Source of the DNA: an uncultured Clostridia bacterium
GTDB taxonomy: Bacteria; Bacillota; Clostridia; UBA1381
Direction of reading: 5' to 3'
DNA: 64,000 nucleotides
Assembly: GCA_947623955.1 (NCBI GenBank)
Contig: CANQIP010000002.1
Coordinates: 1 to 64,000 of the forward strand
Part shown: positions 1-8,974 of the stretch, in pieces
Position numbering within the stretch: the first letter of the stretch is position 1
Layout of the letters: every line of letters begins with the position of its first letter
Translations under genes and position numbers: made by a program
Notes under the pieces: generated by a model
The model's input: the letters and a program-made list of their open reading frames with translations, nothing else
Told to the model about the DNA's origin: nothing
Database searches by the model: none

Positions 1-81
1 TAAGCAGATTTATCATATTACAAATATTTTACACTAATTTGCACAAAAAATATATACAAAAAGCCGATATAAATGTTCAAA

Positions 82-118
82 AAAACGTAATGACCCCCTC
101 ATGCGAGAAGGTCATTAT
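82..118 (-). terminator. Intrinsic terminator of amino acid transporter operon
   Basis: An inverted repeat AATGACC/GGTCATT (89-95 and 110-116) is followed, on the minus strand, by a T-rich run. It lies just beyond the stop of the permease gene, so the substrate-binding protein/permease operon ends here and no ATPase gene follows. Confidence 0.8.
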
Positions 119-124
119 GTATTG

Positions 125-931
125 CTAATGTATGGTTTCAACCGAGATTGAAAGCCGTTTTTCAAGCATGTTGAACAGAAGGGTGAGAATAAGCGTAATC
201 AGAAGATACACTATCGCCGCTATTATAAGCGCGTCCACTCTCATCGTTTTGTTCATATTTTGTTTCGCAGCCGTCATAAGGTCCACGAGCGAGATTGAGT
301 ACGCGAGCGCGGTGTCCTTTACGAGGACGATCGTTTCGTTCGCGATGGGCGGTATTACCGTCCTTATCATCTGCGGCACTACAATGTACACCATTGTTTG
401 TATGCCGCCGAGTCCCAACGCCTTCGACGCCTCGTACTGCCCCTTGTTCACGCCGATTATACCGCCGCGGAATATCTCCGCGAAGTATGCCGCGTAGTTA
501 AGCGTGAACGCGACGAGCGCGGCTGTGAACGCGTCCGGCACTATGCAGAACGCACCCTGCGCCGCGGCGCTTTCGCGCACCGCTATGTGCAGAAATTGCA
601 GCACCGGCACGACGGACGCGGGCAGCTGTATAAACGGCAGTCCGAAGTAGAAGAAGAAAAGCTGCAGCATCAGCGGCGTACCGCGGAACACCCAGAGATA
701 CATACTTATGAGGTACCTCACGGGCGCCTTTGCTATCTTTGCAATTCCTCTGTCCGCCGGCTTTACCGACACACCCTCTCTTATGAGCGAAACTATAAGT
801 CCCAGCGGTAGCGACAGCGCAAGCGTCCATACGAACAGCTTGAGCGTGATGATAAAGCCCCTGCCGAGCGTCGGCAAAAGCGACTCTATGTATGCCGCAA
901 AGCCGGAGACGGCTGATATAAACGCGGTCAT
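125..931 (-). CDS. Polar amino acid ABC transporter permease (HisM/GlnP family)
   Basis: 268-residue inner-membrane permease of the His/Glu/Gln/Arg/opine family. Several hydrophobic segments are visible, plus the EAA-type cytoplasmic loop (EASKALGLGGIQTMVYIVVP) that contacts the ATPase. It begins one base after the stop of the preceding substrate-binding protein, implying translational coupling. The operon terminator lies directly downstream, so no ATPase is encoded here; this half-transporter must borrow an ATPase encoded elsewhere. Exact substrate cannot be told from sequence. Confidence 0.9.
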   Translation of the reverse strand: MTAFISAVSGFAAYIESLLPTLGRGFIITLKLFVWTLALSLPLGLIVSLIREGVSVKPADRGIAKIAKAPVRYLISMYLWVFRGTPLMLQLFFFYFGLPFIQLPASVVPVLQFLHIAVRESAAAQGAFCIVPDAFTAALVAFTLNYAAYFAEIFRGGIIGVNKGQYEASKALGLGGIQTMVYIVVPQMIRTVIPPIANETIVLVKDTALAYSISLVDLMTAAKQNMNKTMRVDALIIAAIVYLLITLILTLLFNMLEKRLSISVETIH

Positions 932-932
932 T

Positions 933-1772
933 TTACTTTATAAGATCCTCGCCGAACCACTTCTTTGATATTTCGGAAGTAATGCCCTCCGCCTTACATT
1001 CGTCGAGAGCCTTGTTTATCGCTTCCATAAACGAGTAGTCGCCGAGTCTGCCGCCTACGCCGTAATCCTCCTCGTCAAAGCCCTCGTCGAGAACCTTGAA
1101 CTGGTCGGACATTCCGTGCTGTTCGAGGTAATATCTTACAAACACCTCGTCTATAACGGCAGCGTCGGCTCTGCCCGCCTGTACTTCCATAAGCACGAGC
1201 GAGTTTTCGTCGAAACGTACAAGATTGTCCTCGCCGATTGTAGCGAATGTAGCCTCGTCCTTTTTAAGAGCCTCTTCCGAAGTCGAACCGCCCTGGAGCG
1301 CAACCTTCTTGCCTGCGAGGTCAGCCTTTGTCGCTATATCGGAGTCTGCTCTTACGATGATTGACTGCTTTGTCGAGAGGTACGGGTTCGAGAAAAGAAC
1401 CTCGGTGCGTCTCTCGTCGCTTATCGAGAAACCGTTCCAGATTACGTCGATTGAACCCGAGGAAAGCTCCAAATTCTTTGAATCCCAGTTGATAGGCTGT
1501 ACTTTAAGCTCTACGCCCATCTTTTCTGCAACGGCGTTCGCAAGGTCAATGTCGAAACCGACAATCTCATTGTTGTCGTCTCTAAAGCCCATAGGCGCGA
1601 AATCCGCGTCAAGACCGAGCGTGAAATAACCCTGCTCCTGTATCTTTTGGAGCGAATCGTCGGTAACCGCCGTGTCCGAGTTGTCGCTGCCGGTATTCTG
1701 ATTTCCGCAGCCCGCGAGCAGCGATACGCTCAAAACCGCCGCAAGTCCTATTGATAAAATCTTTTTGTTCAT
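933..1772 (-). CDS. Amino acid ABC transporter substrate-binding lipoprotein
   Basis: 279 residues of the bacterial solute-binding protein family 3. An N-terminal lipoprotein signal with lipobox LLAGC anchors it at the outer face of the membrane. The ligand-binding core shows the family signature around GFDIDLANAVAEKMG, and the mature part ends in the ISKKWFGEDL motif common in polar amino acid binders. It is the first gene of a two-gene operon with the permease. Ligand identity (cystine, glutamine or another polar amino acid) is not determinable by eye. Confidence 0.92.
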   Translation of the reverse strand: MNKKILSIGLAAVLSVSLLAGCGNQNTGSDNSDTAVTDDSLQKIQEQGYFTLGLDADFAPMGFRDDNNEIVGFDIDLANAVAEKMGVELKVQPINWDSKNLELSSGSIDVIWNGFSISDERRTEVLFSNPYLSTKQSIIVRADSDIATKADLAGKKVALQGGSTSEEALKKDEATFATIGEDNLVRFDENSLVLMEVQAGRADAAVIDEVFVRYYLEQHGMSDQFKVLDEGFDEEDYGVGGRLGDYSFMEAINKALDECKAEGITSEISKKWFGEDLIK

Positions 1773-1806
1773 GTGTTTTGTCTCCTTTTTTTTAAATTAC
1801 TCAACT

Positions 1807-1835
1807 ATTATACTTCATTCTGTTAAATTAGTAAA
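1807..1835 (-). promoter_or_regulatory. Sigma-A promoter of the amino acid transporter operon
   Basis: On the minus strand TTTACT, a 17-bp spacer and TATAAT. The -10 is perfect; the -35 matches 4 of 6. It lies about 35 bp upstream of the start codon, which has an AAGGAG ribosome site. Confidence 0.7.
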
Positions 1836-1874
1836 GTGTTTTTTTCAATTTTATGAAAATTTGTTTCCAAAACA

Positions 1875-1904
1875 CAAAAAAAGACGCCGAAACGTCTTTT
1901 TTTG
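1875..1904 (-). terminator. Terminator downstream of SLH-NlpC/P60 gene
   Basis: AAAAGACG/CGTCTTTT hairpin with T tracts on both sides, so it could act in both directions. It sits between the SLH peptidase gene and the promoter of the amino acid transporter, both on the minus strand. Confidence 0.8.
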
Positions 1905-1915
1905 TTATGTTATTC

Positions 1916-3241
1916 TCAAATTACCCTTTTACCGCCTATAAATCTCGACTGATAGTAGGATGAGTCGATTGACGTGTACTTAACGACGTCGCCGGTATGG
2001 GGAGCGTGGATCATCATGCCGTCGCCCACATACATACCTACGTGCGACGCATAGTCGCCGCTGCCGAAGAACACGAGGTCGCCCGGTTCAAGCTGGTTTC
2101 TCGACACGTATGTACCCGGTCCGTGAAGTTGGTCGTCGGCAACTCTCGGTATCGAAATACCGTTCAGATTACATACATACTGTACAAAACCCGAGCAGTC
2201 AAAGCCCGAAGGACTTGTACCGCCCCATACGTAGGGTACGCCGAGATAATCGTCCGCCGTGTCGATCATATCGCCCGCTATCGGATTTTCGGCTATGTAC
2301 TCATCGTTTGCCATCGGAGCCTTTGACTTGTATCTGAAGTCCACGGGGAGGCTGTAAACCTCGCTGCCGTCCGAAAGCACCGCGCCTACCGTTATCGAGT
2401 AATCTCTGTCAACTATAAGCGACGCGCCTTCTATTACAACGCTGTTCTCGTCATATACGTCCGAAAGAAGTACCGAATCGGCGTCCGCGTCTTTAATAAT
2501 TACGTGATACGCCCACGCGCTGTCTATCGGCGTCCACGCTACCGAGAAGTCGCCCTCCTCGATTTCCGCGCCGTCCTCGGGCAGCGTTATTTCGGGAAGG
2601 TCGAGCGTGTAATCGGTGTCGCTGAACTTATTGTACAAACGGTTGATACTCGATATTGCCTGTTCTCTTGTCGTCGAACCGAGGGGCGCGAAATTCTCGC
2701 CGTCAACTCCGTTCATCAACGAGTAGTTTATCATTGTAATGACCGAAGGCTTAGCCCAAGGACTAACCTCGTCCGAGTCGGCAAACGCGTCGATTACGTA
2801 CGCATCCTCATATCCGTCCGAAAGGTTGAAGGAAACTTCACTCGCCGTAAGCGTGCTTACGAGCATGGTCGCCATTTCCTCTCTTCTTACCAATCTGTCG
2901 GGAGTAAACGTTCCGTCGCCCGTGCCGGAAACGATGCCGTAGGCGTAAGCCTGCGATACCGCTACCGAGTCGGTATCGGTAAACGGTGATACCGGCGGTT
3001 CAACCATATCTTCTCCCGTAAGCTTTTCGTAAAGATTTACAGCAAGCTCGCAAAATTCTTCACGCGTTATACTGTCATGAAGATTGTTCGATACAACCGA
3101 GTATGATACGAGGCCCGCCTCGTTAGCCTGCTGGTAATCGGATATGGCCCAGCCGCTTAAATCAGCCGCCAGAGCCGACGTGCCAAGCACTGCTGACAAA
3201 GAGACAACAGGTAAGATAATCTTTTTCGTAATACTATTCAA
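1916..3241 (-). CDS. SLH-domain protein with C-terminal NlpC/P60 peptidase
   Basis: 441-residue secreted cell-wall hydrolase. Residues 1-26 form a signal peptide ending in ALA. About residues 27-205 are SLH-type repeats (visible in GTGDGTFTPDRLVRREEMATM and FAPLGSTTREQAISSINRL) that bind secondary cell-wall polymer. A beta-sandwich-like linker follows (about 215-305), then an NlpC/P60 domain (320-441). The catalytic triad is visible: Cys349 in FDCSGF, His400 in ASHVGMY and His412. Such domains cut gamma-D-Glu-diamino acid bonds in peptidoglycan. Transcribed alone between its own promoter and terminator. Confidence 0.93.
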   Translation of the reverse strand: MNSITKKIILPVVSLSAVLGTSALAADLSGWAISDYQQANEAGLVSYSVVSNNLHDSITREEFCELAVNLYEKLTGEDMVEPPVSPFTDTDSVAVSQAYAYGIVSGTGDGTFTPDRLVRREEMATMLVSTLTASEVSFNLSDGYEDAYVIDAFADSDEVSPWAKPSVITMINYSLMNGVDGENFAPLGSTTREQAISSINRLYNKFSDTDYTLDLPEITLPEDGAEIEEGDFSVAWTPIDSAWAYHVIIKDADADSVLLSDVYDENSVVIEGASLIVDRDYSITVGAVLSDGSEVYSLPVDFRYKSKAPMANDEYIAENPIAGDMIDTADDYLGVPYVWGGTSPSGFDCSGFVQYVCNLNGISIPRVADDQLHGPGTYVSRNQLEPGDLVFFGSGDYASHVGMYVGDGMMIHAPHTGDVVKYTSIDSSYYQSRFIGGKRVI

Positions 3242-3343
3242 GATAAAATCTCTCCTTTACAATCCTATAGATGTTTTCCGCAGTTCGCATTGTGTTTGGT
3301 TATCCGTGTATTTTTCCATAGCGTTTTCCTTGACGCTGACTGT

Positions 3344-3372
3344 ATTGTAACACTTAAAAAAAACGCTGTCAA
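3344..3372 (-). promoter_or_regulatory. Sigma-A promoter of the SLH-NlpC/P60 gene
   Basis: Minus-strand TTGACA, 17-bp spacer, TACAAT, leaving a leader of roughly 100 nt before the start codon. Confidence 0.75.
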
Positions 3373-3735
3373 GCCTTTTTGACTTAAAAATGTTAAGAAT
3401 CTTAAAATTTTCGTATTATTTTTGTCATTTGAGTGTAATTTATCTGAAATATTAGCGTAATTTTACTGAAATATTACGATATTTTGTTTACCGATTTTAC
3501 ATTTTTTTACAGTTCTTGTTTACATAAAAAAGTTAACGTCCACAAAATCTTGACAAATTTTTTGAAAAAACTCAACATATTGGAAAATTTATGGTGAAAT
3601 CGGCAAAAGATATTACAAATTTATTACATTTTTTTAAGAAGTTGTGAAGGAAATGCTACGATTGGCTGTACAATGCGACTTTTGAGAGATATTTCTGAAA
3701 AATTTTTTCAAAAATATATTGACGCGTATTTAAAA
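3373..3735. other. AT-rich intergenic spacer
   Basis: Very AT-rich and without a credible gene. It contains short repeated blocks CTGAAATATTA (twice near 3442-3478) and long A/T runs. It separates the SLH-NlpC/P60 gene from the terminator of the acetylesterase operon. I see no RNA gene in it. Confidence 0.5.
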
Positions 3736-3763
3736 GCTCCGCCGCGAAATTCGCCGGCGGAGC
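3736..3763 (-). terminator. Terminator of the pectin acetylesterase/SLH operon
   Basis: GCTCCGCCG/CGGCGGAGC stem with a short T run on the minus strand, 14 bp after the stop codon of the PHP gene. Confidence 0.75.
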
Positions 3764-3776
3764 ATATAAATCGGTA

Positions 3777-4418
3777 TTACGGTAGCGGTATGCCGAGTTT
3801 TTGCAAAAGCTCGTTTGCACGCCGAACCTGCTTTTTTCGGTATTCGTCAACCGCGTGGGTGTCCGAACCCACCGATACGGGTATACCGCTTTCCTTGACG
3901 GCGCGCTGCTTTTTCTCGTTCGTAAGGAAATCATAATAATATATGTAGTTTCCCGACGTGTTAAGCTCCCAGAATATGTCGTTGTCGCGCAGCACCTTTA
4001 ATATATCCGCGCCGTAACGCTCGCCAAGCTTAAATATATCGGTGTGCGCCAGCCCGACCTTGCACTTAAACAGCCTGCGCCACTCCAGAAACTCGTAAAA
4101 ATCCATGGCGCGCTCGTCGTCGAGGCTTTCAAACAGCACATAGTCAAACACAGCCGTCGCGCCCGGCAGACTTTCGGGAGGCGCGGGACGCGTTCCTATT
4201 TCGAGACCGCACAGCACGCGTATCTTATCGGCGTACTTTAATTGACAATGACGTATATGACTGTAATATGTCGGTAGGTTTTCGCCTATCGAGAACTGGT
4301 GGTCGGTAATTCCGATAACGTCCACGCCGCAGTTTATCGCGTTTTCGATTATTTCCTCCGGCGTGTTCGAGCCGTCGTAGCTGAAAACCGTGTGATTGTG
4401 CAGGTCAACCGTGTACAT
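3777..4418 (-). CDS. PHP-domain metal-dependent phosphoesterase
   Basis: 213 residues with the polymerase/histidinol phosphatase fold. The first motif VDLHNHTVFSYDG (residues 4-16), GITDH around residue 37, a mid-protein GLEIGT motif and the C-terminal GSDTHA are the metal-binding motifs of this family. Cytoplasmic, no signal peptide. Last gene of the acetylesterase/SLH operon, 36 bp after the 33-residue microprotein. Substrate unknown; family members hydrolyse histidinol-phosphate, nucleotide or sugar phosphates. Confidence 0.85.
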   Translation of the reverse strand: MYTVDLHNHTVFSYDGSNTPEEIIENAINCGVDVIGITDHQFSIGENLPTYYSHIRHCQLKYADKIRVLCGLEIGTRPAPPESLPGATAVFDYVLFESLDDERAMDFYEFLEWRRLFKCKVGLAHTDIFKLGERYGADILKVLRDNDIFWELNTSGNYIYYYDFLTNEKKQRAVKESGIPVSVGSDTHAVDEYRKKQVRRANELLQKLGIPLP

Positions 4419-4454
4419 CGAAATCCCTCCCTTTCGTCTTAATCAAAAATCACG

Positions 4455-4556
4455 TCACAATACATTGAACATTGCCAGAACGCCCAGGCATATCGGCACA
4501 AGCATTGCGGCGGCTACCACAATACAAATAATTCTCAACGTTTTTTTACTGAACAT
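4455..4556 (-). CDS. 33-residue single-span membrane microprotein
   Basis: An ATG-to-TGA frame of 33 codons encodes MFSKKTLRIICIVVAAAM followed by further hydrophobic residues: a short basic N-terminus and one transmembrane helix. It starts 13 bp after the stop of the SLH protein gene and ends 36 bp before the PHP gene, so spacing and orientation fit an operon member. A GGGGGCGG stretch lies a few bases upstream as a possible ribosome site. Function unknown; I do not recognise a named family. Confidence 0.6.
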   Translation of the reverse strand: MFSKKTLRIICIVVAAAMLVPICLGVLAMFNVL

Positions 4557-4569
4557 ACGGCGCCGCCCC

Positions 4570-5250
4570 CTATCTGTCAATCATATTTTTAATAATCGTC
4601 GCCGCCTGCGCACGCGTCGCGGTACTGTGCGGTCCGAACGTGCCGTCGCCCATACCCGTGACCAAGCCGTTCGCGTAAGCATGCTGTACCGCTTTCACAG
4701 CCCAGGTCGAGATTGACGGCGTATCCGTAAATTCAAGATCCTCCGGAGTGGGCAGAACGTCGAGAGCGCCCTCGCCGAGACCGTACTGATACGCGGCCTG
4801 CGCGACATACGCCATTTCCTCGCGCGTTATTGCCTTTTCCGCGTCAAACGTACCGCCGTACACAGCTTTTGAACCGTCCTCGCCCGTGACGACCTCGACC
4901 GAATAATCCTCAATCATCGCCTCGGGTATAAGACCTCGGTCAAGCGCGCTCTGCACCGTGTCGGCGTACCATGCCGACTCTTTAATGTTCAGGCACTCGC
5001 CCTCGCGGTACGGTACCGTGTCTATACCCGCCGCACCGAACGCCATTCTGTAAAATTCCGCGCGCGTAACCGTGCCGTCGGGGTTGAACTTATCGGCTGA
5101 AACACCGCTGACAATACCCTTGTCCGCAAGCTCGTCTATGATGCTCTCCGCCCAGTGACCGCGCGTGTCGGTAAAGCCTGCAGCCATAACGGTCGTAACG
5201 CTTACCGCCGCCGCGAGCGCCGACGCGGTTATTATTCTTCTTATATTCAT
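4570..5250 (-). CDS. Secreted protein made of three SLH domains
   Basis: 226 residues: signal peptide (1-23, ending VMA), then three SLH modules, seen as FTDTRGHWAESIIDELADKG, FDAEKAITREEMAYVAQAAY and GMGDGTFGPHSTATRAQAATI. Nothing else is present, so it is essentially a free cell-wall-binding module. Its SLH part is closely similar in layout to the C-terminal SLH block of the adjoining acetylesterase (shared YREGECL...W and PxxM motifs), suggesting duplication. Ten bp separate it from the upstream esterase gene, indicating an operon. Confidence 0.92.
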   Translation of the reverse strand: MNIRRIITASALAAAVSVTTVMAAGFTDTRGHWAESIIDELADKGIVSGVSADKFNPDGTVTRAEFYRMAFGAAGIDTVPYREGECLNIKESAWYADTVQSALDRGLIPEAMIEDYSVEVVTGEDGSKAVYGGTFDAEKAITREEMAYVAQAAYQYGLGEGALDVLPTPEDLEFTDTPSISTWAVKAVQHAYANGLVTGMGDGTFGPHSTATRAQAATIIKNMIDR

Positions 5251-5260
5251 ATTACTTCTC

Positions 5261-7009
5261 CTACTTTAAAATTTCCGCAAGTTTTGCCGCGACCGTCACA
5301 GCCTGAGCGCGTGTGAGCGTGTCCTTCGGTCTGAACGTACCGTCGCCCATACCCTTTACAAGTCCGTACTCGACAGCCGCCTCGATCGTGTTCGCGTATT
5401 CGGCGAGTATATCGCCGTCGGTAAAGCTTGCCGTCTCACCGCCCGCCGTTTCTAGCACAATCGTTCTAGCCGCGTTCTTTGACGCGTATGACAGACAATT
5501 CATCGCTATGACAGCCATTTCCTCACGCGTAATAGCCTTGTTTCCGTCAAATTTACCGCCCGTGTAATCGTACACATCGGCTGTAACTGCGTCCTTGTCG
5601 TCCGTCGCCTCGGCGAGCGTCTTTGTAACGGTCTCGACGTCCGTCAGTCCGACCATTTGCGCGGGAATAATTCCCTTATCAGCTGCGCCCTGAACGTAGT
5701 AGCAGAACCAATCGTCCTGTTTCGCGTCGAGGCACTCGCCCTCGCGGTATGCGTGACCGACGATACCCGCTGCGTCCATAGCCATCTTCAAAAATTCCGC
5801 ACGCGTAACCTTACCGTCGGGGTTAAACTTACCCGTGCCGTCACCCTCGACAAGTCCGTCGTTATACGCCGCCGTCACATACTCCTCTGCCCAGTGACCC
5901 GAAATATCGGTAAACGTTTCGTCCGCTTTCAGATATTCCGCAAGCTCCGGCACACATTCTGGAATCATTTCCGCGACAAGGTGCGCCACTATCTTCGCGC
6001 CCTTAGCCTTCAAATGCGTATGGTCATCCGTTCCCGTCGGGTACGCCTTACTTTCAAGCGGCTCGCAGATGAAGTAGCCCGACAGCACGTCGTCCTTGTC
6101 CATACCGTTCCAAATATCGGTCATAACCCTGTTTATGTCGATAAATTTGCAGCCGAGTTCCTTCGCCAAATCTCTCGTCGGGTCGGCGTAGTCCTGACGC
6201 GACTCCATGAAGTTACCCTTCTCGTCGTCCCACCACGACGCTGCCGACGCTGTCATAAGCACCGGCGTGCCGCCGCGCTTTTCAACCTCGCCGATGTATT
6301 TTTCGGTTATAAGCTTTTTATAGTCCTCAACGCTTATGTAACGCTCCGGCTTGTTCACGTCGCCGTCGTTAATGCCGAACTGAATAAACACATAGTCGCC
6401 CGGGTGCATCTCGGTAAGGATTTTATCGAGCCTGCCGTCGTTGTTGTAGCTTTTCGCACTTCTGCCCGCCATCGAACGGTTCTCTATTTTAACCTCGTCG
6501 GTGAAAAAGTCCGCGAACATCTGACCCCAGCCCGTCTGGGGATAATTCTTTGTATAGTCGTACGTCTGAGCCGTCGAGTCGCCCGCCAAATATATGGTGG
6601 GCTTTTCAGCCGGTTCTTCACGAGATTCAAGCTGCTCTATCTTTATTTCCGTCACATTCGGCGCGTCGCCGATTACCTGAACGGTTATTTTACCGTCCTT
6701 CGGCACAACGGGCTGCTCGTCCTCCTGCGTCTTGCCCGCCTCCAGCGTGTACGCGCGGACGCGCTCGCCGCCGTTTATGTAAATATTCGCCTTCGTTTCC
6801 TTGCTGCCGCCGGTTTTGACCGTGACCTTGTAATCGCCGTCCGGCACTTCAACCTCTTTTACAACGCCGTCGTCCTTGTCGGCTTTAACCTTCGTCATAT
6901 CGAACGTTTCGCTGTACAGTTCAGACTTTTCAGCCGATACGCACGGCATCGCAAACGCTCCCGCAAGCGACGCGGCGACAATTACGGATAATAATTTTTT
7001 CAGTTTCAT
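5261..7009 (-). CDS. SLH-anchored rhamnogalacturonan acetylesterase (SGNH/CE12 type)
   Basis: 582-residue secreted enzyme expected to remove acetyl groups from pectic rhamnogalacturonan. A signal peptide (1-26, VSA) precedes a beta-rich N-terminal module (about 30-130), an SGNH hydrolase (about 137-352) and three SLH domains (366-582). SGNH blocks are visible: nucleophile Ser145 in LAGDST, the oxyanion Gly in NRSMAGRS, Asn214 in FGIND, and the Asp329-x2-His332 pair in TDDHTHL. First gene of an operon with an SLH protein, a microprotein and a PHP enzyme. The C-terminal SLH block displays the enzyme on the cell surface. Confidence 0.92.
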   Translation of the reverse strand: MKLKKLLSVIVAASLAGAFAMPCVSAEKSELYSETFDMTKVKADKDDGVVKEVEVPDGDYKVTVKTGGSKETKANIYINGGERVRAYTLEAGKTQEDEQPVVPKDGKITVQVIGDAPNVTEIKIEQLESREEPAEKPTIYLAGDSTAQTYDYTKNYPQTGWGQMFADFFTDEVKIENRSMAGRSAKSYNNDGRLDKILTEMHPGDYVFIQFGINDGDVNKPERYISVEDYKKLITEKYIGEVEKRGGTPVLMTASAASWWDDEKGNFMESRQDYADPTRDLAKELGCKFIDINRVMTDIWNGMDKDDVLSGYFICEPLESKAYPTGTDDHTHLKAKGAKIVAHLVAEMIPECVPELAEYLKADETFTDISGHWAEEYVTAAYNDGLVEGDGTGKFNPDGKVTRAEFLKMAMDAAGIVGHAYREGECLDAKQDDWFCYYVQGAADKGIIPAQMVGLTDVETVTKTLAEATDDKDAVTADVYDYTGGKFDGNKAITREEMAVIAMNCLSYASKNAARTIVLETAGGETASFTDGDILAEYANTIEAAVEYGLVKGMGDGTFRPKDTLTRAQAVTVAAKLAEILK

Positions 7010-7047
7010 TGTTCTCTGCTCCTTTATACATTTGTATACATACAGTA

Positions 7048-7076
7048 ATTATATAATATATGACGTAATATTTCAA
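7048..7076 (-). promoter_or_regulatory. Sigma-A promoter of the acetylesterase operon
   Basis: Minus-strand TTGAAA, 17-bp spacer, TATAAT, about 35 bp upstream of the esterase start codon, which has an AAGGAG ribosome site. Confidence 0.7.
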
Positions 7077-7094
7077 TAGTTAATTTTACCGACA

Positions 7095-7129
7095 CAAAAA
7101 AACTCCGGCTGTCACGGCCGGAGTTTTTG
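7095..7129 (-). terminator. Terminator of the lipoprotein gene
   Basis: ACTCCGGC/GCCGGAGT stem flanked by A and T runs, immediately beyond the stop codon of the DUF5067-like lipoprotein. Confidence 0.85.
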
Positions 7130-7130
7130 T

Positions 7131-7667
7131 TTATTCGGAAATTGAATAGTATTTTATAATGGATTGCGGAGCGTCTTGACCGCTTGTTATTTCCGTAACA
7201 TCAATTTCAACAATTTCGTCTTTACTCTTCAAACGGAAAGCCTTTTGCACCGAAATCTGATGTCCTTTGCCGATATTCTGCGAAAGCGTCATCATATCCA
7301 CTCCGTCAACGCCCGTTACGACCGTCGGAGTAAGTCTCTCGTCGTCCTGATAGCCGTCCGCATGCACAACGCCTGTAAAGTTCTGTTCCGCGTCGCCGTT
7401 GTTTTTAAGAGTGTACTCCACAACCACGACGTCCTCGCCCTCATAATTTATCAGTTTCGCGTCGCCTATCGACACCTCAACGTCGCCGATTTCCATTCGC
7501 GTCTCCTCAGCCGCCGTGTCGGAGTTTAAAAGTATACCGTCCGCCTTCGTAACATCCGTCGTATCCTTATTTTCCGAATTTCCCGTGCCGCCGCCTCCGC
7601 AGCCCGCAAGCGCGGCGGTCGTCATAAGCATTGCGAGAACCAATGCCGCTGTCTTTTTTATTTTCAT
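7131..7667 (-). CDS. Lipoprotein with DUF4352/DUF5067-like domain
   Basis: 178 residues from the ATG at 7667, chosen because AAGGAAG lies just upstream and a lipoprotein signal starts there (lipobox ALAGC). The mature part contains an immunoglobulin-like region with VVVEYTLKNNGDAEQNF and a VQKAFRLKSKDEIVEI strand typical of DUF5067/DUF4352 lipoproteins. Extracellular, membrane-tethered; function unknown. Monocistronic, with its own terminator. Confidence 0.8.
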   Translation of the reverse strand: MKIKKTAALVLAMLMTTAALAGCGGGGTGNSENKDTTDVTKADGILLNSDTAAEETRMEIGDVEVSIGDAKLINYEGEDVVVVEYTLKNNGDAEQNFTGVVHADGYQDDERLTPTVVTGVDGVDMMTLSQNIGKGHQISVQKAFRLKSKDEIVEIDVTEITSGQDAPQSIIKYYSISE

Positions 7668-7797
7668 AATACTCTTCCTTTCATTTGAAATTACACATAT
7701 ACTACCACAGCGGCAGCGGAAAATCAAGTGAAATATCAAATATTCATAAATAATTCAATTTTTCTTCAAAAATTATCTGTAAGCGAACATCAAACAA

Positions 7798-7818
7798 GGG
7801 GCGGTCATTGACCGCCCC
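7798..7818 (-). terminator. Probable terminator of the YabE-like gene
   Basis: GGGGCGGTC/GACCGCCCC stem three bp beyond the stop codon. The following T run on the minus strand is weak (TTGTTTG). Confidence 0.6.
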
Positions 7819-7821
7819 CGT

Positions 7822-8940
7822 TTACTCCAGCACATACACTATACAACTTCTTCTGCCGAAACCGTTCGTGCCCGACGGATAACACAGGTCTATTCTGTTG
7901 CCCTTTATCGCACCGCCGGTATCCTCCGCGCTTGCCACACCGTATACCCACGAGCCGTCCGGCGCGGTAACGTAAACGGTCGAGCCCAGCGGTATCACGT
8001 TCGGGTCAACCGCCGCAACGCCGTATCTTAACGGATTGCCCATCGCGCTCACCGTATAACCCGCGTTTTCGCTCGGATTATCGGTGTAAGCCGTGGCGGT
8101 CATGGTGTATTTCTTCTTATATTTATATCCGTTAATCGTGCCGCCGCCGTCGCTGACGGATGAGTCCTCCGTCTGCCGCGTCTCGCTTTGTACGTCGGGG
8201 TTCGCCGTTCCGCGCGCTATAACCTTACTTCGGGGTTCCGCCGTTATGCTCTCTCCGAGCATTATCCTCTCCGACTCCTCGCCGTTTAAATACGTAACCT
8301 TATGCTGTATCTCCTTTACGCCGTCCTCGCCCTCGTCGATGACAACCTCTCTGCCCTGCGGCAAATCCGGGTCGTCCACATACGTAACGCCGCGCTCGAT
8401 AGGCTCTGTCGTGGTTTCGTCCATATGGCTTACCGACACAAGCTCTATCGTGTCGCCGTCGGTCGTAATGCTGTCGTACATTCCGGGCGCGTACCCCGCC
8501 TCGACGAGCGCGTCCGTCGCGTCGGCTTTCGTAACGGTGGCGACGCTCTCCGTACCGCCCGCCTTTATCGTTACACGCTTGCCGCGTGTAAGGATAATAT
8601 CATCGTTATCGCACACCTGCTTGTCCGGCGACACGTTAAGGCGGTCGTCCTCGCCCACTTCAAGACCGCGTTCTTTCAAAACGTCCTCAACGCTGCCACC
8701 CGTTGTTCTGACTTTATGCGACTCATTGAGACCCGTAAATTCGTTAATCTCCGTTATGGTAATTTCCTTTGCCGAAACGCTGTAAAATATGCCGAGCGTC
8801 ACGCAAACGACGGTTATAAGAGCAACCGCCGCAATAATGCGCCGTCCCGATTTCACGCGAACCTTTTTCCGCTGCCTGAGATCCTGTCGCCTGCGTATTT
8901 CCGCAAGCATCTCATTTCTGCTTTTTTCCTTTGTAACCAT
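7822..8940 (-). CDS. yabE: YabE-like protein with DUF348, G5 and 3D domains
   Basis: 372 residues. A basic cytoplasmic tail and one membrane span (about 33-52) anchor it. DUF348-type ubiquitin-like segments (about 58-170, including GGSVEDVLKERGLEVGEDD), a G5 domain (about 195-255) and a C-terminal 3D domain (about 280-372, with TATAYTD, LGSTVYV and DTGGAIKGNRIDL) follow. This order matches Firmicute YabE, a relative of resuscitation-promoting factors that acts on peptidoglycan; the 3D domain resembles lytic transglycosylases. Divergently transcribed from the ArsR gene. Confidence 0.88.
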   Translation of the reverse strand: MVTKEKSRNEMLAEIRRRQDLRQRKKVRVKSGRRIIAAVALITVVCVTLGIFYSVSAKEITITEINEFTGLNESHKVRTTGGSVEDVLKERGLEVGEDDRLNVSPDKQVCDNDDIILTRGKRVTIKAGGTESVATVTKADATDALVEAGYAPGMYDSITTDGDTIELVSVSHMDETTTEPIERGVTYVDDPDLPQGREVVIDEGEDGVKEIQHKVTYLNGEESERIMLGESITAEPRSKVIARGTANPDVQSETRQTEDSSVSDGGGTINGYKYKKKYTMTATAYTDNPSENAGYTVSAMGNPLRYGVAAVDPNVIPLGSTVYVTAPDGSWVYGVASAEDTGGAIKGNRIDLCYPSGTNGFGRRSCIVYVLE

Positions 8941-8974
8941 AAAAAGTAAATACTCCTTTCGTTACTTATCACAC

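Noticed and set aside
125-931. A missing ATPase gene for the amino acid transporter hidden near the window start
   Set aside because: A strong terminator at 82-118 closes the operon and no ATPase motif is present in the remaining 80 bp.
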